The position numbers were made by a program, and so were the translations under genes. The notes below the pieces were generated by a model. The model worked only from the letters and a program-made list of their open reading frames with translations. It had not been told where the DNA came from and did not search any database. This document shows positions 9,409-21,113 of a stretch of 64,000 nt of DNA, piece by piece. How positions within the stretch are numbered: position 1 is the first letter of the stretch; the number at the start of each line of letters is the position of its first letter. The stretch covers positions 3,978-67,977 of the forward strand of contig MU619262.1 of assembly GCA_025201805.1 (NCBI GenBank). Direction: 5' to 3'. This stretch comes from Parasitella parasitica (lineage: Eukaryota > Mucoromycota > Mucoromycetes > Mucorales > Mucoraceae).

Positions 9409-12400
9409 ATGAATATACCACATTCAAAGCACAATCATACGCTTAGCTGGGAGAGTGGCCAAAGAGAGGAATTGACAGGGAACAACAGCGCTGCAAGACA
9501 TCAGACAACGAATTCTGACTCTTTTTTCAACCGTGTGTTCGGCCATCATTCTTCTGATTCTTCTCGAGGTAAATAGGAGACACATATTGGAGAAAAGGAG
9601 TTGTATAATATTCACACATACAACGCTATCAAAGACGAGGGGGGGGGGGCTTTTTTTTTTTTTTTGGGAGATGTGGTAGTGTTTGTGTTTATGTGGTCCA
9701 TCTCTTTTGTTTTCTTTCCTGTTTTTCCTAATCTTCTTTTTCTCTTTGCATTGACTATTGTAGCTGGATCGCCTATACCACCCTCCAATACAAATACGCA
9801 TACACAGCAGCACCAGCACCAGCACCAGCACCAGCAACAGCAACAGCAACAGCACCAACATCAGCACCAGCACCAGCACCAGCAACAGCATCCTCACCAG
9901 CACCATCACCACCACTATCACCAGCATCAACACCACCAGCCTTTTAAAAGCAGCGCAACCACTGACTCCCACAAAGGCACATCAACAACCGCTACAGCAA
10001 ATTCGCGTCATTGTCGCAACTCTTCCACAGGCCATCTACCGTTAGATCCGTCGTCCATTGTACCAACAAACACACCCATCAGCAAAATGCAACGAAGACG
10101 CTCCTTTGACGGTGCGGAGGGTCAGAACATCAACTCCAAAAAGGCCAGCCCTACTCCGCATTCGTCCGTATCTGCACGAGCAACCACCAGCCCTGTACCG
10201 TCATCTCGGGCAACTCCCTGTGTTCCACACCAACCGCAAAAAGGTGACAACGCTGCCGTTCCATTTCCAAGAGGGGGAAGGCAGATTGGTCAAAATAATG
10301 CCGATGCGCAAATGATGAAAAGAAGCGACTCCGTGGAGCGCCAGCAACGACTGCCTGAGGGTGAGTAACATGATATGCATTTAACTGGTTGCTCCGTGAT
10401 GATTAACCGCACTCTGCGTGTGCACGTAGATCGCCAAAAGAAAAGGCTGTTTGGATTCAGAAAACGGAAAAGTAAGTTGTCAGTTATAAATATCGATGGA
10501 AAGCGGGGGGGGGGGGGTTGGGAATGGATCTGCTTATAACTTGTTTGAAATAGACGCACCTCTTGCTTCTTCTATAAATGAGTCGTCTTCTTCCAATACC
10601 ACAGCATCATCTACTTCTGCTAGCAGCAGCATGTCGGCAATGGTCGGTCTCCGTAAAAAATCCAACGATGCAGATCATCGATCTCTGTTATCTGACTCGC
10701 ACACTCCTGCCGCCGACATCCAAAGATATTACTACCAGCAGCAAATGAATGTGGAACGAAAGCGATCCGCCGGCTCGAGTGGCAGTGGAAATAGCCGCAA
10801 GAAAAACAGCAAAGACAGCGGAAAGGACCAGCTATTGCAACTGAAATGTAAGTCCATGCCTAAACTCGCCACTTGCCTTCCCTCCCCCCCCCCCTTTCCC
10901 CCACACACACAAACGGCTAATATTAAATGGTTGTATATAGTGGACCAAAACTTTGAGAGGATGGACGGCATTGTCAACAAGGACTACTACAAGTCTGTGT
11001 CACCAGTGCCATCATCAGCTACTGCAACACTTGCGCCTAGTTTGAATGCATCAAGCACCAATACACCGTCAAATGGCATAGACCCCAGTGTAAGAATTTG
11101 CATTTCCAAAGCAAAATGCATGCCAACTGACGCACAATACATTGTAGGGCCTTGATCTGGAGTCGTGGGCTCCTCCCGACAGCTGGGGCGTGCAACCTCC
11201 ATCAATAATGTCTGCCTCGGCAAATATGTTTGAGGAAGATCACACCGATTTCGAGGATTACCAGATCGACGTGCAAGAGAAATGGGACTTGCCCAAAAAG
11301 AATGCCAACATCAAGATTTATCGTCATGACAAAACCTACAACACATTACATGTGCCGCTGAATTCCACCACATTGGAGATTTTAAAGAAACTAGCAACAA
11401 AATTCTTCAGGTCTGACATGACCAAGTTTAATCTCGTCATGAAAAGACACAACATTGGTACGTATTGTGTGTGTGTGTGTGTGTGTGTTTGTCTAGCCGG
11501 CGGTTGCTAACACGTCGAGACAGAGCGTATTGTAGGGCTGACAGAGCGACCACTTCAGATCCAAAAGCTTTTGCAGGAGCAGATGGGTTACATGGATCAG
11601 GACAAGATTGATGACTGCACATATCTTGTGCGCTTCCAAATGATGCCAAACATTGCACAACCGGTGCAGGAAGACAAAGACTTTGGACAGCATGTTGACC
11701 TCCAGACAAGATCGTTAGCAACTATACCCATTTACCTCTATAAACACGCCTCGCGTATCATCTCTCTGGACATCTCCAAGAACCTTCATATCGAGATACC
11801 TTTGGACTTTATTCAAATGTGCACCAGCCTAAAGCAACTTTGGCTAGCCAATAACGAGTACCCGACTTTGCCTCCTTCGACGCAGCACATCTCATCACTG
11901 GAGCATTTGAACATTTCTGGAAATAGACTGAGGGATTTCGACCATGCCAATCTGCATGAAATCGCTGGATTAAGAACATTGCGCGCAATCAACAACAAGC
12001 TGGAATCCATTCCCGCATCATTCGCAAGCTTTAAATACCTAACAACATTATTTGTATCCAATAATTCGTTCACCAAGTTCCCCATGGTGATTTGCGACAT
12101 CTTGTCGTTGGCGTATCTCGACATCAGTTTCAACAAGATCCAGATGTTTCCCGAGGAGATTGGCCAACTGACAAACCTGATTGGCTTGTTTGCTATAGCA
12201 AATCGCATTACGGGTGCACTGCCAAGCAGTTTTTCACAGCTGACGAAATTACGAGAACTGGACATCCGCCAAAATCTGATCACTGAATTGGACGTCATCT
12301 CTCAACTGCCGCGCTTGGAGATACTGCTGGTCGATTATAACTCTACCAGTATTGTCAATTTTGAAGTCAAAAGCTTAAAGCAACTCAAGATGTACAAGAA

Positions 12401-15400
12401 TCACCTCACACAGTTCAATTTGACAAGTGGCCCTGGTGGCGGAACTTGCCTAACTGAATTGAACCTCTCTTGCTGCAAGCTCTCGAGCCTGCCTGAAGAA
12501 CTATTCAACAGCACGCAAGGGTTAGAGCGCCTTGTCTTGGACAGCAATACCCTGAATTCGATTCCCTCCAGCATCGGTGCGCTGAAAAAACTCGTCAAAC
12601 TGTCGATTCAAAACAATAATCTAGAGACACTACCCGCTGAAATTGGCAAACTATCTGAACTCAGGGCACTGGATGCTCAAAAGAACAATTTAAAATCACT
12701 GCCAAAGGAAATATGGCTCTGTGCATCTCTGCAAACGCTCAATTGCTCGTCCAATCTGCTAGAGACTTTTCCTGAACCACTGTCTAGCATCACTCCTAGG
12801 TCTACTCCATCTGCAAACCAAAAGAATAGCAATGGCATTTCAGACATGACATTGACTTGCGACCAAGACGAAGCCATGATCAAAAAGATGCTACCGCCTA
12901 ATTTGAACGCTGGTCAAGGCGTAGTAAAGCGCTTGGATCATCTGCTAGACTTTAACTCCATGACACGCTCTTCTACCTCCAGGGCTACTTTTGTATCTTC
13001 TAATTCATCAAACCCCTCTCCAGTATCGCCTAGCTTGGGTAAGGCCCTCAATTTCGCCTCTGCGTCCTCCAACAGTAACTCAGGCCTAAATCCGCCACCA
13101 AATTCGTATTCGCAGGACCAAGCTATGCATCCCTATCATCTAACGCCTCAACAGCAACAGCAACAACAGCAGCAACAGCAGCAACAGCAGCAACAGCAGC
13201 AACAGCAACAGCAGCAGCAGCAACAACAACAACAGCAACAACAACAACAACAACAACAGCAACAACAACAACAACAGCAACAGCAACAACAACAACAACA
13301 ACAACAGCAGCAGCAGCAGCAGTCTGCCTCGCCGCCTCCAGCACCCAATTTCAATCCGCCTAGCTTCTTTGCCAGCCCTCGAAACCACCCTCCTCCTCTT
13401 TCCTTGTCATTGCGTCAGTTATTCTTGGGCGATAATAGGTTTACAGACGATGTTTGGTCACCACTTTCACTGTTTCTCGAGTTACGTACGTTGAATTTAT
13501 CCTTCAACGAACTGTACGAGATCCCCAATGACGGCCTCTGTCATCAACACTTGTATGAGCTTTACCTCTCGGGCAACCAGCTCACGTCGTTGCCTGCTGA
13601 CGACATTGAACGGCTTCAATACATGCGCGTGCTTGTTGTGAATGGCAACAAGCTGCAAACCCTGCCTGCCGAGATTGGCAAACTTCGCAAGCTTCTCGTC
13701 TTGGATGTCGGCAACAACCTGCTCAAATACAACATCTCCAACTGGCCCTATGACTGGAATTGGAACTGGAACCTGGGGCTCAAGTACTTGAATTTGTCTG
13801 GCAACAAACGGCTGGAGATCCAAAAGACGCATCCTGACCCCAGCAATCCCAAAGACAAGGACCTGAGTGATTTTAGTGCGCTGACCCGTCTGAGAATGTT
13901 GGGTCTGATGGACATCACGATACTAGGCGTATCTGTGCCTGAAGAGTTCCATGACCGTCGTGTGAGAACATCTCCCTCCGAGGTCAACAGCATGGCGTAC
14001 GGTGTCGCAGATTGGCTGGGCCCAAATGATCATCTTTCCACCTGGGATTTGGTCATGCCGAGGTTCAGAAGCAAAGAGGATGAATGTATTTTTGCGCTGT
14101 TTGATGGATCAGAGCACCCCAAGTCCGGGTGCCGCTTGACAAAGCAATTGAATGACACGCTAACAGCTCAGTTTACCAAGGAGTTGGCGACCATCAAGAG
14201 CGACGACACTATTGTTTCTGCTGTGCGCAGAGTATTCTTGGGCCTCGAACAGAGCTTGGGCAATTCTCCATACATAGTCGATAAAGAATCTGGCGCATCC
14301 GCTGTCATGTGCTACATCTCAGGCAGCAAACTCTATGTGGCTAATGTTGGCGATGCTTTGGCCGTCATCTCTCGTAACAACGGGCAGGCGTTTGAAATCA
14401 CGCAGAAACATATACCTTTGAATCCTAGTGAAGTGTCTCGTATTCGGGCTGCTGGTGGCCATGTCTCCAACTCTGGTCTACTGAATAACGAACTGCACGT
14501 GTCCAGAAGCTTTGGACATTTCCATCTCGTCCCCGTAGTCAATTGCAATCCTTTCGTATCAACCATTGATTTGACCGAGAATGATGAGTTTGTGATTATG
14601 GCTTCTCGCGGCTTATGGGACAAGATGACCTATCAGACGGCTGTGGATATCGCTCGCACCGAGAAAGACGATCTGATGGCTGCAGCGCAAAAGCTACGTG
14701 ATTTTGCCATTACGTATGGCGCTACCAATAATCTGATGGTTATGGTGATTGGTGTAGGCGATCTGTTTGACAAACGAGAAAAACGTTATCGCGGTAACCG
14801 TGGAAACAATATGGGCCCTGGACGTGGAGGCGTTGGTGCTGATGTTGGCGCAGAGGATGGCTTGCTAGTCAAGAGCAAACGTAGAGGAAAAGAAGAGATC
14901 CCTGGGGATTCTGTGAGTTTTTTACTATTGCAAACTTGGTTTTATCTAGAGTACTAATAACACTGATTTAGACGCTTGCTCGTTTGGAGAGAGAGGTCGC
15001 GCCACCTGTCAGTCAACTAGCACTGGTGTTTACAGACATTAAAAGCTCTACTCAATTCTGGGAAACGCAGCCAGAGAATATGCGATCTGCAATCAAGATT
15101 CATGACGCCATTATGCGTCGTACACTGCGTAGCGTTGGTGGTTATGAAGTCAAGACAGAAGGAGATGCTTTCATGGTGTGCTTCAAGAATATCACGGCTG
15201 CCCTGCTGTGGTGCTTTACCGTTCAACTGCAGCTGTTGGAGGCAGACTGGCCGGCAGGTATTCTTGACTCTGATGAGGGTCGTGAAATTGAAAAAGATGA
15301 TTTTGTCATTTACAGAGGGTTGTCTGTGAGAATGGGTATCCATTGGGGTTCGCCTGTTTTTGAACGCAATCCCATTACACAGCGTATGGATTACTTTGGT

Positions 15401-16432
15401 CCTGTAGTCAATAAGGCAAGTCGTATTTGTAACGCTGCTGACGGTGGTCAGATTTGCGTGTCTTCTGATGTGATTGCTGCTCTCCGCAACTTTCCTAGCA
15501 TGTTTGACGAAGACGCTGAGCTTCAGACAAATGCCTCGACAGAAGTAGACGCCTCGTCTGGCACGTTTCCCGTTAGTCGCGATCTCCTGCAGTTGAAGCA
15601 ACTGGGCTTCCATGTGGTTGAGCTGGGTGAAAGGCGGCTCAAAGGTTTAGAGACACCGGAAACCCTTAGTTTAGTGTACTCAAAGCAGCTGCTGGCTCGT
15701 ATCGAAGTCGACAAAAGTGAAATGATGGCAACAACATCGTCGTCTATTGTAACTCCCTCCAACATAATATCACCCAAAGCCATTTCTTCGGTCGAGGCCT
15801 CGCCTGCATTGGCGTCCACCATCACAACTGATTCCTCTGCTAATACGACGATCAACAACAGCAGCATGTCAACAACGCCAATCGATTACTTGACAGCAAG
15901 ATCTATAAATCATACCAATACTCGCAAGGTTGTCCGCACAATTGATCCCAACTTGGTTTGTGCTATGAGCAATTTGGCCATCCGTTTAGAACGATTGACA
16001 TCGGGTAATGTTTTATCGCAGCAGATGGCTGGTAGCTCAATAAACCGCCAATATACCTTGCCAACTGAGGGAGGCGAGGACGGTGCAAACACTGTCAGTA
16101 CCGCTCCGTCGGGATTAGGCCTAATGCTTGATAGACACATTCGTGAAGACGCTACTGATGAAGAATTAGTGATCATGATGGAAAATTGTGTTGCGCGCGT
16201 AGAGGTATGTATACCTTTTTTTTTTTTTTTTTTTCTTCCCTAGGACCACAATACTAAAATACACTTTCTCCAGAATGCTGTATCTTCCTTGTATTTGCAA
16301 AAGGTTGGCCACTTTGCTGGTGTTTTGGAAAAGCTGGGCGAGGCTATTGATATGGATCCTATGCACATTATTAAAGCTCTACAAATGTATGCTGAATCTG
16401 CTTCTCTAGTGGCTGCAAACAAGTCTTTTTAA
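9409..16432 (+). CDS. CYR1: Adenylate cyclase (fungal LRR type, class III)
   Basis: Makes cAMP from ATP; in fungi it acts at the membrane downstream of Ras and G-alpha and feeds protein kinase A. Exons: 9409-9568, 9764-10360, 10430-10471, 10554-10847, 10941-11089, 11148-11457, 11524-14912, 14972-16204, 16274-16432; 2,110 aa. Order of domains: His/Gln-rich N-terminus; conserved LDLESWAPPDSW block near residue 415; Ras-association domain about 455-550; leucine-rich repeats about 575-880; a 58-Gln tract (13149-13322); more LRRs; PP2C-like domain about 1335-1600 with a degenerate FDGSEHP site; cyclase domain from about 1655 with metal-binding VFTDIKSS and KTEGDAF; helical C-terminus like the CAP-binding end. 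The intron before exon 8 has a TACTAATAAC branch site; the intron after exon 6 holds a (GT)n tract. Assignment is very secure; the exact N-terminal exon is less so. Confidence 0.95.
13149..13322 (+). repeat. CAG/CAA tract coding 58 glutamines
   Basis: An uninterrupted run of mixed CAG and CAA codons inside the adenylate cyclase gene, placed between two blocks of leucine-rich repeats and flanked by Ser/Pro-rich linker. The mix of codons should slow slippage compared with pure CAG. The frame is preserved on both sides. Confidence 0.95.
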
Positions 16433-16648
16433 TTATAAAAATATGTCATGTAATCAAAACTAATTTATTTATCGTCATTTTTATTAAAAAGTATTACCTA
16501 AGTTGCTGAGATCGACATCATTCTACCAAAGCTAAATCAAGGTGATCCAAACGCTTTTAATGCATTTCTCATGTGTTTAGATCAGTGTAAAAGTAGTATT
16601 TCTGTAACATTGCATTTGTTTATTTAAAAAAAAAAAAAGAAGAATTCT

Positions 16649-17325
16649 TTACAAAATGGGGATATAACTGCTAATTCTGTCCTTTTGGTTTTGAGAGATG
16701 CACTCGGCAATCCAAACGATATTTCTGATTTCTTGTTCCTTCAATTTGATGTAGGCATAAAATACGCCAAAGTTGAATTGCTGCTGGAAAGCCTGTCTGT
16801 TCAAAAAGACTTCTGTTTCAAAGAATTTGTCCTCCAATGTTTTGTTGCTAGTGGTGGTATCAAAGAAAGATCTGTATTCATGAAAGACTTCGCAAGTAGA
16901 CTTGACTTGGTCCATCTCATCAGCAATAGCTAGACGTGCATTTCCTTCAGGATATAAGCGGCCAATAGTGGGGAACAATTTCTTGCGATCTTCCTTGGGC
17001 AATTCAGTGCCGAAAGAATTGATGGTAATATTGATAGTACGACGGTCTGCTTCAAACTGTATGGTTTTATCCAAATTAGTATCTGCAATATTCAAATGAA
17101 GACACACGACTTACACGAAGGATGTCGCCCATTACTTCGGCAGTTGGTCCACCGATCGACTCGCAGAATCCATAGAAATCCTCAAGGTAAGCTTTGTAGA
17201 GTGTGTTACGGATAATTTCGATATTCAATTCATCCAAATCATGGGCACTCAGACAGTTGGCAAAGTAAGGAGCTATGGATTTATGTGTCAGATTTAACGC
17301 GTTTTGCTGTATATATATTCGATAC

Positions 17326-17356
<31 letters not shown>

Positions 17357-17958
17357 TCTCATACCTAAAGGCGTTTCAACCAAGACAGTGTTGTATAGTT
17401 CAGCAACAGTAGTAGCTACACATAAAGCAGGCATAGTATCAAATACGCCAAGCGGATGGCAACGCTCAAGAAGCTCATGAGTGTCACGCTCATGAAGAGT
17501 TCCGGTGATGATCAAAATAACATTATCAATCATGTATTGGTACCTGATTTCCCTTTCAGTATCTGTCAGCATATTCTCCACAGAGAAAAACACTTACGTG
17601 ATGTACTCTAAAAACTTGGACAGAGGTTGAACGGCATTGCTGCGAATATAGTCAAATTCTTCAACGAGACTTTGTGTTAATCTCTCTGCGATGGTTGAAG
17701 TGGCAATAGGAGAAGGCTCGTTTTGTAAGAGAGATCCATAGTCAGTGGCACCCAACTGAAGGCGAAGATCTTGATGGTTTTGTTTAGTCTATTGTTTTGC
17801 GCCTGGTGTTTTTTTTTTTTTTTTTTCTCCTTACCTTCAAGTGTTTCACACTGACTGAAATTGAGATATTGAGTCGAGTTCAAAATGCCAGAGTAGTAGC
17901 CTCTCAAAATGCCATCGATAAACCCATCGTTTTCGTTGAATATGAGTGCGCTGGCCAT
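16649..17958 (-). CDS. VMA6: V-type H+-ATPase subunit d (Vo sector)
   Basis: Subunit d joins the membrane Vo ring to the central stalk of the vacuolar proton pump. Exons, 5' to 3' on the minus strand: 17958-17835, 17769-17598, 17543-17365, 17272-17115, 17056-16649; 346 aa, the usual family length. Diagnostic blocks are NGFIDG-like start [102 protein letters not shown] and [10 protein letters not shown] at the C-terminus. I chose the Met at 17958 (M-A-S-A-L) because yeast Vma6 also starts just before the NGFIEG block; an upstream in-frame Met exists. The gene is convergent with the adenylate cyclase and lies head-to-tail with TRM61. Confidence 0.96.
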
Positions 17959-18135
17959 TTCTTGTACGTATTTCAAACAGAAAAACCGGGATAAGCTTTG
18001 AAACTTTTATAAACAAAGAAGAAGAAGAAGAAAAAAAAAACAAATCTGACCATAGAGTTGTGTCTCTGAAATAGCCAACGGATCCGGCGTTTCAAAAGAC
18101 TACTCATACACATTTGTGGGTTTTTTATTTTATGG

Positions 18136-19317
18136 TCAAGTCGAATCATTTTCATCGACTACTACACTGGTGGCTGTAGGCGGTAAGAATGTGGCAAACG
18201 TCAAGTAGCTTGTATGGCCTCTAGTCTCTCCCAGCGTTTTTGTCACCAGCATCAAATTTGCTGCTTCCTCCACCTCTTCCGCCGAAGGAAAAGGCTCATC
18301 TTTGCCTAATTTTCTTTTAAGAGCTACACTGTCCGCCGAAGCTAACCCCTTGGTCTTTTTATCTTGTGCGTCCTTGATGGCCGCTGAAAAGTCGACCTTT
18401 AATATAGGCGCTACTGTATGCTCACGGATCAAACATTCGTACATGGTGATATCTGAACGGCGCAGTATGTGAATATCCTTTTGTCTTCACAAGTCATCTC
18501 AATGAAAACCTACCAATAAAGCCTTGCTCATCCAATGCTGCAACAGACCTAGCTACTTGCTCAATGCATGGACTGAAACAGCATATCTTGCCAGTACGGT
18601 CTTGCTTGAATGCTTCCTTGGCGGAGGCAACTGCATCCCAAGGTGCTGGTAAATCTAAGAACACCGCGTTTACTCGATCCTTCATCTGGAACCCATCTTT
18701 ACAAACATCTCTGTGGTGCATTTTAATAATATCTCCAAATCCGTGTTTGTTAAACTCTGTTTGTGCCAAACTGGCTCTGTCCTGATGGTATTCGAACGAA
18801 TAAAGCCGGCCTGTTGGGGCGATTGTGCGAGCGATCGAGTGTGAAAATGATCCAGAGCCTGTGCCTGATTCTATAACATTGACTCCAGGCTTCATGTCTA
18901 ATAACGTGGTGACGAATGAGATATCTGCTATGTACAAGATCTGTGTGCGATGTGGTAAAACAAGTGTCCAGAGCTCTGGTGTGGGGTGAAGCAAGTAAAC
19001 AAATCCTTTATAGTTCGAGGAGACAAACTAGATCATACGAAAAATTGTCAAGCAAGTGTTATTTAGCTATACATCTTGATCTGCGGATCAAATTTACCTT
19101 GGAACCGTACTCTTTGCCAATAATCTCATCATGTTTATAAACACCAAAACGGTTCTGGAATATTGTGCCCTTCTTCATGAAGATTGGTGCCATATTTTCT
19201 CTTGTCTAGACATTTTATCAGCCCAGTGTTGCGTTGATATTATCGGCTGCTATTTACCATGTATACAATAACGAGGTCTCCCTCTTCGATGAATTTTTTC
19301 CAGCCTCTGAAGCTCAT
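18136..19317 (-). CDS. TRM61: tRNA (adenine-58-N1)-methyltransferase catalytic subunit
   Basis: With TRM6 it forms the nuclear m1A58 methyltransferase that matures initiator tRNA-Met. Exons on the minus strand: 19317-19258, 19205-19098, 19027-18514, 18452-18136; 332 aa. Evidence: N-terminal GDLVIVYM and KHDEIIGKEYGSKV segments, LLHPTPELWTLVLPHRTQI, the SAM-binding loop IESGTGSGSFSHSIAR, the acidic loop FEYHQDRA, the DLPAPWDAV motif IV and the C-terminal ECLIREHTV segment. All are typical of Gcd14/Trm61. The 172-bp gap to the next gene (starting 19490 on plus) is probably a shared divergent promoter. Very secure. Confidence 0.95.
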
Positions 19318-19489
19318 ATCCAAATTCTTTAGTAATACTTGTTGAGAGGAAGGTGCCCAGAAAAAAAAAAAAAAAAACTGAATCAATCAAGCAAATGGGT
19401 CAATAAGCCACTATAGAAACGCCTTGTGACTAGTGTAGATCCATGTTCATGCCCTTTTGTCTCTCTCTCTCTCTCTCTAAACAAGTATA

Positions 19490-20325
19490 ATGAACACCAC
19501 AAACACTAATGAAACAGATAAAGTAGAATTTAGCTCTCAGGATTTCCTATCGGTACAGACGAAACTGCAAAATTACTTGCATGAATTAGTGGAGCAAGCC
19601 TCAGCAGACCATCCAGAAGAACGTGTTTTTCTACTAGGCGAATTGGACCAAGTAAGCTCCCGCAATATTGTTTAGTTTAGTTTACTGATGAAAATTCTAG
19701 TGGTCATCTAGTCTATTCACATCTCTTGCGGAAAATTCGACTTTTACGAATAGTAATGGATTTGAAATTCGAGGTATTTACACATCAGCTTGCTTTCCAA
19801 TCGAAATGGCGTACAAAGTCTCATATAAAAAATATCCAATCTATAAGCTCCACTCTACCCCGTTGATCCTGTAGATGAAGAATTGAAAGCAGCAGTCAAG
19901 AAAGAAGAAGCTGATTTCAAGGCTCACATGATCAAAGTAGTCAAATATAGAGCACAAGTGCCCTCTATACTAGCAAATTTATCGCAGGAAATCTGTGAAA
20001 GCAAAAGCCGAGCAGCGGAACACCTTGAAATAGTATTACCACCAGCAATTGAAACTGAAGGTAAATTGAAACCCAAGGCTACTAAATCCATTGTCATTTC
20101 CACTGATGTCGTAAGCAAAGATAAAGATTATGGTCTTCCTATAGATACTGTCAATAAGGAGTATAAAGACGCAATGCAAATGTTATCCCAACTGAATACG
20201 GTAAAAAATTATATTTTTACATGGTGGGCTATCCGATCTAATTCGTGCAATAGATGGTTCCTGACGAAATAAATCAAATCCAAAGACTTCATGAGATAAC
20301 CAACTTGGTCATGAAGCAAAACTGA
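19490..20325 (+). CDS. Kinetochore protein Nsl1/Mis14-like (MIS12 complex)
   Basis: Exons 19490-19651, 19701-19773, 19875-20200, 20254-20325 give 210 aa, close to yeast Nsl1 (about 216 aa). The N-terminal part has a hydrophilic SSQDFLSVQTKLQNYL segment. The middle reads DEELKAAVKKEEADFKAHMIKVVKYRAQVPSIL, which resembles the Mis14 pattern: an acidic start, a helical stretch and a K-x-R-x-x-x-P element near its end. The rest is helical and likely coiled coil. If correct it acts in the MIS12 complex that links inner and outer kinetochore. Similarity is weak and judged from memory, so the gene model is more certain than the function. Confidence 0.5.
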
Positions 20326-21113
20326 ATCCGACTATAGGCATATACCAATGATTATTTTGTACTCATCTAAATTACCTGTTAATAAAATCTAATCCTATAA
20401 TATTGCATTGCATTTAGGGCTGTAGTGTTGAGTACAATGAACAACGGGTTTACTCTTGCGATGCTTCGGAATGCATATTAAACAGAGTATACTTCATCCT
20501 CCTCCTATGGATTAGGATACCATACATTTTATTTTCCATCTAGCAGGATCAAAGTAAAACGAGCCAAAACGAACGAGTCCATACTTTTTACCTCTAAAAA
20601 TAAGCAACGTATCTCTAGATGCTAGACAATTTACCTGAAATTCTAGTAACGACATCATTAACGAGCATAAAGAGCATAATAAAACCATGCGTAAAGTAAG
20701 CTCAATAGGTAACTTGGTTTCGGATTTTGCGTGAAAACACACTGCGATGAAGAAGTTACGTGCAAGATTATGGCATCCGAACCATAACTTGTGTACAGGA
20801 AAAAACGCTCTTGATCAAGTCAATCAGATTTAGTCTATGCCTCTTCAAGTCCTATTCAAATCCTTTGCCAATTGTATACAAAAATGATCCAGTAGCATTG
20901 GTTGTATCTGTTTATAAATTTATTATTCAAGGCTGTTTGCAGTGTTTATACAAATGATGTACAGTAATCGAATAAAGAAAGATACGGCACCTATCATGTC
21001 TCCACTGTAGCATGGCTTAACTGCAGGATCGTCACGATTTTTTTTTTTTTTTATTTATTTATTTCAGAACCAAAGCGTAGCTTCTTGTACCTCTTTACTA
21101 TTTTTCCATTGCC
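20326..21113. other. Intergenic, no supported gene
   Basis: Contains the 3' end of the preceding gene and the promoter of SF3A1. A 76-codon minus-strand frame (20512-20742) has a hydrophobic stretch, but I found no splice partners or recognisable motif. A poly-T run lies at about 21040-21052. Confidence 0.5.

Noticed and set aside
9424-9972. 182-codon minus-strand frame rich in Val/Leu
   Set aside because: Antisense of the His/Gln-rich first exons of adenylate cyclase and of a poly-G/poly-T intron; no motif.
13123-13388. Long poly-Leu, poly-Val and poly-Cys frames on the minus strand
   Set aside because: They are the antisense reading of the CAG/CAA tract in the adenylate cyclase gene.
20512-20742. 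76-codon minus-strand frame with a hydrophobic stretch
   Set aside because: No recognisable family, no splice partner, and it lies in an intergenic position with neutral composition.
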